In this document: positions 1-4,980 of the stretch, piece by piece
Layout of the letters: each line of letters opens with the position of its first letter
Position numbering within the stretch: position 1 is the first letter of the stretch
Source of the DNA: Phycisphaerales bacterium
Lineage (GTDB): Bacteria; Planctomycetota; Phycisphaerae; Phycisphaerales; SM1A02
Assembly (NCBI GenBank): GCA_007127615.1
Contig: SKZB01000061.1
Coordinates: 1 to 5,205 of the forward strand
Direction of reading: 5' to 3'
DNA length: 5,205 bases
Made by a program: the position numbers and the translations under genes
The notes under the pieces: generated by a model
Told to the model about the DNA's origin: nothing
The model's database searches: none
Seen by the model: the letters and a program-made list of their open reading frames with translations, nothing else

Positions 1-330
1 CAGCCCATGCTCGCACCACGGCTCCGGCGCCCGCGGAAAGCTCGCCTCCGCGCCGGAACCGTGCGATGTGATCACCCCGCCGCGATAATCGGCTTGCCGT
101 CCCGGCGGGCAACTCACCCGCGCGACGATTCGCACCGATCGAACCGAAGGAACAATCACCTCCGACGGCTCATCCGGATCGACCGCGTTCCGCCAGGTTC
201 GCGGCAGGGATTCGACCTCCTCACGAAACTCCGACCAGAACGCGTCAAAGTCTCCCGGCGGCGCGCCGCTGACCCGCTGCGCCAGCGTCTCTTCGGCGGT
301 GAGGCCGTAATCCTCCGGTTGTGAGAGCAA
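1..330 (-). CDS. AXE1-like acetylesterase (alpha/beta-hydrolase), N-terminal part, cut by window edge
   Basis: This is an open frame of 110 codons reading leftward from a TTG at 330-328 and still open at base 1. The next in-frame stop upstream is at 390-388, and no ATG, GTG or other TTG lies between it and this TTG, so the start is well constrained. A strong Shine-Dalgarno (GGGAAGGGA, 346-338) sits 7 bases upstream. The N-terminus contains PPGDFDAFWSEFREEVESLP (residues 24-43), matching the DFDxFWxE block that opens acetylxylan esterase / cephalosporin-C deacetylase (AXE1) proteins. Around residues 81-92, YRGGVITSHGSG resembles the strand and oxyanion-turn region of an alpha/beta-hydrolase. 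Family members are about 320 residues, so roughly a third is visible. The catalytic Ser, Asp and His should lie beyond the left edge. No signal peptide is seen. It is transcribed divergently from thiL and has no obvious link to the hem or thi genes. The hydrolase assignment is fairly firm; the exact substrate is unknown. Confidence 0.68.
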   Translation of the reverse strand, partial: MLSQPEDYGLTAEETLAQRVSGAPPGDFDAFWSEFREEVESLPRTWRNAVDPDEPSEVIVPSVRSVRIVARVSCPPGRQADYRGGVITSHGSGAEASFPRAPEPWCEHGL

Positions 331-337
331 CGCTTCG

Positions 338-346
338 TCCCTTCCC
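338..346 (-). promoter_or_regulatory. Ribosome binding site of the esterase gene, deciding its TTG start
   Basis: Read on the minus strand the bases are GGGAAGGGA, a purine-rich match to the 16S rRNA 3' end, separated by 7 bases from the TTG at 330. It supports the TTG as a true initiation codon, since the frame upstream offers no other canonical start before the stop at 390-388. Confidence 0.6.
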
Positions 347-348
347 GA

Positions 349-378
349 CCCGCGGAAACCGAACCGCGGGCCGTTTTT
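349..378 (+). promoter_or_regulatory. GC hairpin plus T-run in the divergent spacer (terminator- or attenuator-like)
   Basis: CCCGCGG (349-355) and CCGCGGG (364-370) form a perfect 7-bp inverted repeat around an 8-base loop, followed by CCG and then five T (374-378). On the plus strand this has the form of an intrinsic terminator, but no plus-strand gene is recognised upstream; the esterase lies there in antisense. It may block antisense transcripts entering thiL or act as a thiL leader element. On the minus strand the same hairpin would lie 2 bases before the esterase Shine-Dalgarno. The structure is visible directly; any function is inference. Confidence 0.4.
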
Positions 379-414
379 CGAACCGAATCAGCGATAAGAT
401 GCACCCAGGATACC

Positions 415-1332
415 ATGCGCGAATTTGATCTGCTCCGCCATATCTACCGCTCGAACGACCGGCTTGATGTCGCCGTGCGCATTCCGCCCGGCGACGACAT
501 GGGCATGATCCGGTTCGGCGGGGGCGACGTTCTCGCCGCCGTCGATCAACTGGTCGGGGGCCGGCATGTCAATCTTGAAACGACATCGCTTCAGCTCGTC
601 GGCCGCAAGGCCATCGCGCGCAGTCTGAGCGATATTGCCGCCATGGCCGCCCGTCCACTCTGCACGCTGGTGGCGGCGACGTTGCCGCCGGATTTCGGGG
701 AAGACCGTGCTCAGCAACTCTTCGAATCCATGCGACGCACCTGTGAGCGGTTCGCCTGTCCGCTGATCGGGGGCGATCTCGCCTTTCACGGAGATCCGGC
801 CCACCCGCTGGTCTGTTCGGTGACGGTCCTCGCCGAACCGGGACCGGTGGCGCCCGTTCTGCGGAGTGGCGCGAAGCCGGGCGACACCTTGTACGTGACC
901 GGCCAACTCGGCGGCACGATGCTCGACGACGGTTCCGGACATCACCTCACCTTCGATCCGCGCATCACCGAAGCCCTTATGCTTGCCGGGGAACTCGGCG
1001 AACGACTGCATGCGATGATCGATCTCAGCGACGGACTCGGCCGCGATGCCGATCACATCGCCGAGGCATCGGGCGTGAAGATCGTCATCGATGCCGCCCG
1101 ACTGCCCCGCCGCGGGAACGCGACGTGGGAAGACGCGCTGCAGAACGGTGAGGATTACGAACTCTGCTTTGCGGCCGCGGGTTCGGTGCCGAGCGAAGTC
1201 CGCGGCGTTCCGATCACCCCGGTCGGAGAGGTTCTACCGGGCGATGCCGATGAATCGCCCGCGCGGCTCTGCGTGCGGGATGGTGATACCCTGCGGGAAG
1301 CCGGCGACTTCGGCTGGCAGCACGAAGCATGA
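415..1332 (+). CDS. thiL: Thiamine-monophosphate kinase ThiL
   Basis: ThiL phosphorylates thiamine monophosphate with ATP to give thiamine diphosphate, the active cofactor, in the cytoplasm. The 305 residues show the AIR-synthase-like fold in order. Acidic metal/nucleotide motifs are PPGDDMG (24-30) and VDQLVGGRHV (43-52). The GRKAIARSLSDIAAMAARP block spans 63-81. GGDL (119-122) follows, then VTGQLGG (161-167). MIDLSDGLGRDADHI (201-215) and NGEDYELCF (244-252) are the late phosphate/Mg-binding motifs. Length is close to the usual 310-330. The ATG at 415 has only a weak AGGA 4 bases upstream, but MREFDLLRHI matches the normal ThiL N-terminus, so this start is preferred. VDQLVGGRHV departs from the commoner DxLVEGVHF. 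Its stop overlaps the tsaE start by 4 bases. No other thiamine genes are nearby. Identity is confident. Confidence 0.94.
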   Translation: MREFDLLRHIYRSNDRLDVAVRIPPGDDMGMIRFGGGDVLAAVDQLVGGRHVNLETTSLQLVGRKAIARSLSDIAAMAARPLCTLVAATLPPDFGEDRAQQLFESMRRTCERFACPLIGGDLAFHGDPAHPLVCSVTVLAEPGPVAPVLRSGAKPGDTLYVTGQLGGTMLDDGSGHHLTFDPRITEALMLAGELGERLHAMIDLSDGLGRDADHIAEASGVKIVIDAARLPRRGNATWEDALQNGEDYELCFAAAGSVPSEVRGVPITPVGEVLPGDADESPARLCVRDGDTLREAGDFGWQHEA

Positions 1333-1799
1333 TGATCCGCACGACCGAACATGCCGAAGCGACCATGCGCCTCGCCGCGGAGCTGGCCTCGCGCCTGGAG
1401 CGGAGGGATCTCGTCACCCTCGACGGCCCGCTCGGCTCGGGCAAAACCTGCTTCGTCCGCGGGCTCGCGCGCGGCCTGGGGATTGATCCCCGTGAGGTCA
1501 GCAGCCCGACGTTCGTCCTCTGTCACGAATACACCGGCCGCGATGGGCTCATCCTGGCGCACCTCGATGCCTACCGTCTGTCGGGGCCGGAGGAGCTCGA
1601 CTCGATCGGCTGGGAGGACTTGCTGGCCGCGCCCGACACGATCCTCGCGATCGAATGGCCGAGCCGGATCGCTTCCGCGTTGGCGGGACGGCCGGTGATC
1701 GAGATCACCTTCGAACACGTCGATGATCGGACTCGCCGCATCGAGTTCAACGTTCCCGAATCGCTCCGTCATCGTCTGGAAGGTTTCGCGCATGTCTGA
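1329..1799 (+). CDS. tsaE: tRNA t6A37 threonylcarbamoyladenosine biosynthesis ATPase TsaE
   Basis: TsaE is the small P-loop ATPase that works with TsaB and TsaD to transfer threonylcarbamoyl onto A37 of ANN-decoding tRNAs. The 156-residue protein has the Walker A loop GPLGSGKT at 33-40 and the family SPTF switch motif at 59-62 followed by HEY (66-68). The Walker-B-like HLDAYRL is at 78-84, followed by EELDSIGWEDLL (88-99) and IEWPSR (108-113), all in the expected order. Length is typical (about 150-160). Two adjacent start codons exist: ATG at 1329 overlaps the thiL stop as ATGA, and ATG at 1332 would overlap it by one base; the first is chosen. No clear Shine-Dalgarno is seen, which fits translational coupling to thiL. 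tsaB and tsaD are not in the window. Identity is confident. Confidence 0.95.
   Translation: MMIRTTEHAEATMRLAAELASRLERRDLVTLDGPLGSGKTCFVRGLARGLGIDPREVSSPTFVLCHEYTGRDGLILAHLDAYRLSGPEELDSIGWEDLLAAPDTILAIEWPSRIASALAGRPVIEITFEHVDDRTRRIEFNVPESLRHRLEGFAHV
1778..1783 (+). promoter_or_regulatory. Ribosome binding site of yacG, deciding its start
   Basis: GGAAGG lies 8 bases before the ATG at 1792, inside the 3' end of tsaE. It supports the 1792 start over the upstream in-frame ATG at 1723, which would place 77 bases of overlap on tsaE and add residues unlike the family. Confidence 0.6.
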
Positions 1800-2007
1800 A
1801 AGAGGCTCAAACGATCAACCCGGCAACCGCGCGAACGGATCCGGCGTGCCGACCTGTCCGATCTGCGGCCGCGAGATCGATCGTGATGGCGATGCACGTC
1901 CCTTCTGTTCCACCCGCTGCCGATGGGTCGATCTGAGCAAGTGGTTCAGCGGCGGATACTCGATATCCCGCCCCGTCGAAGAAGAAGATCTCGATGCCGG
2001 CGACTGA
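1792..2007 (+). CDS. yacG: Zinc-binding DNA gyrase inhibitor YacG
   Basis: YacG proteins are small zinc-ribbon proteins. The E. coli member binds GyrB and inhibits gyrase. The 71-residue product has the full signature: CPIC (Cys22, Cys25), then RPFCSTRC (Cys39, Cys43), giving a four-cysteine zinc site. This is followed by the characteristic VDLSKWFSGGYSI (46-58, family form xDLxxWxxxxYxI) and an acidic tail EEEDLDAGD. About 20 hydrophilic, Gly/Asn/Ser-rich residues precede the first cysteine, longer than in the enterobacterial protein and probably disordered. The start at 1792 overlaps the tsaE end by 8 bases and has a good Shine-Dalgarno. Such a short gene with a full motif is secure as a family call. 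The gyrase role is known only from other bacteria. Confidence 0.9.
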   Translation: MSERGSNDQPGNRANGSGVPTCPICGREIDRDGDARPFCSTRCRWVDLSKWFSGGYSISRPVEEEDLDAGD

Positions 2008-2052
2008 TGGACCGGCTCGGTTCAATCGATTCCCCCGCCCCGTTCTGTTTCC
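2008..2052 (+). other. Pyrimidine-rich spacer before hemL without a Shine-Dalgarno
   Basis: This is the only real gap in the rightward gene run (45 bases). The last 20 or so bases are almost all C and T (CCCCCGCCCCGTTCTGTTTCC), and no AGGA- or GAGG-like element precedes the hemL ATG. I see no convincing promoter or terminator in it. An internal promoter for the hem genes or a leaderless or S1-assisted start cannot be told apart by eye. Confidence 0.4.
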
Positions 2053-3375
2053 ATGACTCACTCCGACACCATTCGTTCCCACCGTCAATCTGAACGAGCG
2101 CATGCCCGCGCGCTGGAGGTACTCGTCGGCGGGGTCAACAGCCCGGTTCGCGCGTTCCGCGCGGTGGATGTCGAGCCGATCCTGATGAGCCGCGCGGCCG
2201 GCGCTTGGCTGACCGATCTGGATGGGAATCACTACGTTGATCTCGTCGGCGCGTACGGGCCGGCCATTGTCGGCCACGCGCATCCGGAAGTGGTCGACGC
2301 CGTTCAACGGGCGGCGGCCCGGGGATTCTGTTTCGGGGCGACCGCGCCGGACGAGATCGAACTCGCGGAAGTGATCCTGAGCGCGCTGCCCGGTCACGAC
2401 CGCATCCGGTTCGTCAACAGCGGCACCGAGGCGGCGATGAGCGCAATCCGGCTCAGCCGGGCCGCGACCGGACGGGCGAAACTCATCAAGTGCCTCGGCT
2501 GCTACCACGGCCACGCCGATCCGCTGCTCGTCGCGGCCGGGTCCGGGGCGGCGACCCTCGGTGAGCCCGATTCCGCCGGTGTCACGCCCGCCCAGGCCGC
2601 GGACACGCTTCTGGTTCCCTACAACGACGCCGAAGCGGTTGAGAGCGTCCTGAATGAAAATCCCGGTCAGATCGCCGCGCTGCTGATCGAACCCGTGGCC
2701 GGTAACATGGGCATGGTGCTGCCCGGCGAGGGTTACCTGGCGCGATTGCGCGAGCTCTGCGATCAACACGGGACGCTGCTGGTCTTCGACGAGGTCATGA
2801 CCGGCTTCCGCGCGGCGTGGGGCGGCTACCAGAATCTCTGCGGGGTGCGTCCCGACATCACCTGTCTCGGCAAAACCATCGGGGGGGGGATGCCGGTCGC
2901 GGCGTACGCGGCCCGTCGGGAGTTGATGGACCTCGTCAGTCCGATCGGACCGATGTACCAGGCCGGCACGCTGAGCGGCCACCCGATCGGCATGGCCGCG
3001 GGCCTCGCCACGCTTCGGCTCTGCCGCACCGAGTCGTTTTACGATCGTCTAGATGAGACCGCGGCGCAGCTCGCCGATCGCCTGCGCCGCGCTGCGGAGG
3101 AAGCCGGGGTGGCCATTCAAACCCACGCCCGGGGCGGCATGCTGGGCCTGTTCTTTTCGAATCATCCGGTGCGCCACTTTGCCGGCGCCCGGGCGTGTGA
3201 TGCCGGCCAGTTCCGCCGGTACTTCCGCGCGATGCTCGAGCGCGGCATCTGGTTACCCCCTTCGCCGTTTGAAGCATTGTTCATCTCCAGCGCGCACGGT
3301 GAAAAGGAGATTGAACACATCGTGAGCGCGGCTCGACATGCCTTCCGCGCAGCGGCAGAGGGTGAACGCTCATGA
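2053..3375 (+). CDS. hemL: Glutamate-1-semialdehyde 2,1-aminomutase HemL
   Basis: HemL is a PLP enzyme that shifts the amino group of glutamate-1-semialdehyde to give 5-aminolevulinate, the last step of the C5 route to tetrapyrroles. The 440 residues follow the class III aminotransferase pattern. GGVNSPVRAF (26-35) is the HemL N-terminal signature, and YGPAIVGHAHP (68-78) follows. VNSGTEAAMSAIRLSR (121-136) binds the cofactor phosphate. CYHGHADPLLVAAGSG (150-165) is the substrate loop. FDEVMTGFR (245-253) carries the PLP-ring Asp246. CLGKTIGGGMP (271-281) holds the Schiff-base Lys274, and MYQAGTLSGHPIGMAAG (301-317) completes the site. Length is usual (about 430). The ATG at 2053 is the only start between the in-frame yacG stop and the conserved N-terminus, though it lacks a Shine-Dalgarno. 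The stop overlaps hemC by 4 bases. A run of nine G encodes Gly277-279. Identity is very secure. Confidence 0.97.
   Translation: MTHSDTIRSHRQSERAHARALEVLVGGVNSPVRAFRAVDVEPILMSRAAGAWLTDLDGNHYVDLVGAYGPAIVGHAHPEVVDAVQRAAARGFCFGATAPDEIELAEVILSALPGHDRIRFVNSGTEAAMSAIRLSRAATGRAKLIKCLGCYHGHADPLLVAAGSGAATLGEPDSAGVTPAQAADTLLVPYNDAEAVESVLNENPGQIAALLIEPVAGNMGMVLPGEGYLARLRELCDQHGTLLVFDEVMTGFRAAWGGYQNLCGVRPDITCLGKTIGGGMPVAAYAARRELMDLVSPIGPMYQAGTLSGHPIGMAAGLATLRLCRTESFYDRLDETAAQLADRLRRAAEEAGVAIQTHARGGMLGLFFSNHPVRHFAGARACDAGQFRRYFRAMLERGIWLPPSPFEALFISSAHGEKEIEHIVSAARHAFRAAAEGERS
2881..2889 (+). repeat. G9 homopolymer within hemL
   Basis: Nine consecutive G encode Gly277-Gly279 three residues after the catalytic Lys274, all as GGG codons. 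A gain or loss of one base here would disrupt the last 160 or so residues. The reading frame is intact as given. Confidence 0.95.
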
Positions 3376-4271
3376 AGCCGCTCCGCATCGGGACGCGCGG
3401 CAGCGAGCTCGCGATCACACAGACCCGTCTTGTGATCGATCTCCTGCGCGCGGCGCACGGCGAACTGGACTTTGCGGAGGTCATCCTGCGCACCCACGGT
3501 GATGTTCACGTCGCCCGGCCCATGACCGAATCGGACTGGCCGGTGGGCGGTTTCGTCGGCACGATCGAACGGGCGCTGCTCGATGGAGAAATCGACATCG
3601 CAGTGCATAGTTTGAAGGATCTTCCGACCGTCCCGACACCGGATCTGACCGTGGCGGCGATTCCCGAACGAGCATTGCCGCACGATGTGCTGGTGCTGGA
3701 TCGACCCGCTTCGCTCGATGCACTGTCGCCGGATTGGCGCATCGGAACCGGCAGCCCGCGCCGGATCGCGCAGTTGCGGCAGCGGGGACTGACCTACGCT
3801 TCGCCGGTGCGCGGCAACGTGCCGACGCGCCTGGGCATGGTCGGCAAGGGCTTGAACGGTGTGGTCCTCGCGGCGGCGGGATTGGAGCGGCTCGGCCTCG
3901 CGCCGAAGCATGCGATCGCTCTGCCCATCGAAGCATTTCCGTGCGCGCCGGGGCAGGGGGCGCTCGCCGTCCAGTGCCGATCGTCGAATTCGGAGTTGAT
4001 CTCACGGCTGAAGGTCATCGATCATCCGGCGTCCCGCCGCGCGGTGGAAGCGGAGCGGGCGGTCCTGCGTTCACTCGGCGCCGGATGTCAGACCCCGCTG
4101 GGCGCTTATGCCCGAATTGAGGGCGATTCCGTCGAGCTGACAGCCCAGCTCTTCTCCCCCGATCACGAAACCGTGGTCACGGAACGACACCGGGGCCGCG
4201 ACTCCGAAACGGTCGGGCGTGAACTGGCGGGCAGACTCGCCGCGGCGCTCGCGCGAAAGGAAGAAGCATGA
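3372..4271 (+). CDS. hemC: Porphobilinogen deaminase (hydroxymethylbilane synthase) HemC
   Basis: HemC condenses four porphobilinogens into linear hydroxymethylbilane using a covalent dipyrromethane cofactor. In the 299 residues I see IGTRGSELAITQT (6-18, with Arg9 and Ser11), HSLKDLPT (79-86) with the catalytic Asp83, and GTGSPRR (125-131). VRGNVPTRL (146-154) follows with Arg147 and Arg153. FPCAPGQGALAVQCR (189-203) and GAGCQTPLGAYA (236-247) come next, the latter with the cofactor-anchoring Cys239. Arg and Asp spacing agrees with the E. coli enzyme. The odd part is the loop at 58-66 (VGGFVGTIE), which lacks the usual GGKGLFxKE lysines and is about three residues shorter. Length is otherwise normal. 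The start overlaps the hemL stop as ATGA and has an AGAGGG 9 bases upstream (3357-3362). Identity is secure. Confidence 0.96.
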   Translation: MKPLRIGTRGSELAITQTRLVIDLLRAAHGELDFAEVILRTHGDVHVARPMTESDWPVGGFVGTIERALLDGEIDIAVHSLKDLPTVPTPDLTVAAIPERALPHDVLVLDRPASLDALSPDWRIGTGSPRRIAQLRQRGLTYASPVRGNVPTRLGMVGKGLNGVVLAAAGLERLGLAPKHAIALPIEAFPCAPGQGALAVQCRSSNSELISRLKVIDHPASRRAVEAERAVLRSLGAGCQTPLGAYARIEGDSVELTAQLFSPDHETVVTERHRGRDSETVGRELAGRLAAALARKEEA

Positions 4272-4936
4272 GCGGTCGCGCCGCGCGGATCTGGGTGACG
4301 CGCGATGAAACGCCCGACGGTCCATTGGGTCGTGCGTTGGGCGATGCCGGCCTCGAGCCGGTCTGCGAGCCGGTGATCTCGCGCCGGCCCACGAGCGATG
4401 CGCGTGAAGAGCTCTCGGTCCTGACCGGCGCGGATTGGCTCGTCATCACCAGCGCCTTCGCCGCGAACTGCCTGGCGGATCTGCCCGCGAAGCCGCCGCG
4501 GATTGCGGCGGTCGGCCCCGCGACGGCCGGGGCGATCCGCGCGCGCGGCGGGAAGGTCGATCTCGAAACCCGCCGCGGCGGCGAAGCGCTCTGGGCCGCG
4601 TTGCGTGAACGCACGGACCGCGGCGTGATCTGCTACCCGCGCTCGTCGCTCGCCTCCCCCCCCGAAGCGTGGGGCGATGTCCTCATCGTCAGCCCGGCGG
4701 TGTACGAGAGCGAACCGCGCGACTTCGATCCGTCGGTCGTCGGGCGCATCGACTGGATCGCCGTCACCAGCCCCAGCGCGGTCCGGATCATCGGCCCGCG
4801 GGATGCCCCCTTCGCCAGTATCGGTCCGGCGACGACGGCGGCCCTGCGTGAACTCGGCATCACGCCCCGCGTCGAAGCAGCGCGGCCGACCTTCGAAGAT
4901 CTCGCGCGGGGGATCGCAGATCACATCCTGAAATGA
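4268..4936 (+). CDS. hemD: Uroporphyrinogen-III synthase HemD
   Basis: HemD cyclises hydroxymethylbilane while inverting ring D, giving uroporphyrinogen III for heme, siroheme and corrinoids. The family is poorly conserved, but the 222 residues show its two-lobed pattern. ADWLVITSAFAANCL (55-69) is the first TSxxA strand/helix, and RIAAVGPATAGAIRARGGKV (78-97) is the first VGxxTA unit. After a linker with CYPRSSLAS (122-130) and VYES (145-148), the second lobe has DWIAVTSPSAVRII (162-175) and FASIGPATTAALRELG (182-197). The C-terminal PTFEDLARGI (207-216) is typical. Length is slightly below the usual 240-260. An AAAGGAAG Shine-Dalgarno (4256-4263) precedes the ATG, which overlaps the hemC stop as ATGA. 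Position directly after hemC strongly supports the call. A C8 tract encodes the start of the interlobe segment. Confidence 0.92.
   Translation: MSGRAARIWVTRDETPDGPLGRALGDAGLEPVCEPVISRRPTSDAREELSVLTGADWLVITSAFAANCLADLPAKPPRIAAVGPATAGAIRARGGKVDLETRRGGEALWAALRERTDRGVICYPRSSLASPPEAWGDVLIVSPAVYESEPRDFDPSVVGRIDWIAVTSPSAVRIIGPRDAPFASIGPATTAALRELGITPRVEAARPTFEDLARGIADHILK
4656..4663 (+). repeat. C8 homopolymer within hemD
   Basis: Eight consecutive C cover most of the Ser130-Pro131-Pro132 codons. The frame continues intact through the second half of HemD, so there is no frameshift in the sequence as given. Confidence 0.95.
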
Positions 4937-4956
4937 GTCAAGCCGTAGGCGCAACG

Positions 4957-4971
4957 ACGTTGTTTCAACGT
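4957..4971. terminator. Possible weak bidirectional terminator hairpin between hemD and hemB
   Basis: ACGTTG (4957-4962), a TTT loop and CAACGT (4966-4971) form a perfect 6-bp inverted repeat in the 44-base gap between convergent stop codons. CAACG also occurs at 4952-4956 and could pair with CGTTG at 4958-4962, giving a competing fold. There is no long T-run on either strand, so if it terminates transcription it is weak or needs Rho. The location is right; the structure is modest. Confidence 0.3.
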
Positions 4972-4980
4972 TTCGAAGCG

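Larger units (their letters stand above)
331..414. other. Divergent intergenic spacer between the esterase and thiL
   Basis: This 84-base gap must serve both outward-reading genes unless their promoters lie within coding sequence. It holds the esterase Shine-Dalgarno (338-346), the hairpin (349-378) and a weak AGGA (407-410) 4 bases before the thiL ATG. TAAGAT (395-400) matches the bacterial -10 consensus at four of six positions, but no -35 box is properly spaced, so I do not call a promoter. There is no TPP riboswitch signature. Confidence 0.5.

Noticed and set aside
7..324. 105-codon open frame on the plus strand at the left end
   Set aside because: The product is Arg-rich with no motif, whereas the minus strand of the same bases encodes a recognisable esterase N-terminus with a Shine-Dalgarno.
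395..400. TAAGAT as a -10 promoter box for thiL
   Set aside because: Only four of six bases match, no -35 element is at proper spacing, and the resulting leader would be only a few bases long.
331..414. TPP riboswitch before thiL
   Set aside because: The conserved CTGAGA and related core elements are absent and the spacer is too short for the full aptamer plus the hairpin present.
156..416. 86-codon minus-strand frame overlapping the esterase start and the spacer
   Set aside because: It is in a different frame from the DFDAFW-containing esterase and has an Arg/Ser-rich product without family features.
388..1056. 222-codon open frame on the minus strand opposite thiL
   Set aside because: Antisense to a gene with complete ThiL motifs; no family resemblance in the product.
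1723..1791. Upstream ATG that would extend yacG to 94 residues
   Set aside because: It would lie deep inside tsaE, adds residues foreign to YacG, and the ATG at 1792 has a GGAAGG at good spacing.
1807..2982. 391-codon open frame on the minus strand opposite yacG and hemL
   Set aside because: It is antisense to two securely identified genes, its product is rich in Arg, Gly and Asp with no recognisable motif, and long antisense frames are expected in GC-rich coding DNA.
3162..3911. 249-codon open frame on the minus strand opposite hemL and hemC
   Set aside because: It runs across the hemL/hemC junction in antisense and shows no domain; composition is typical of a shadow frame.
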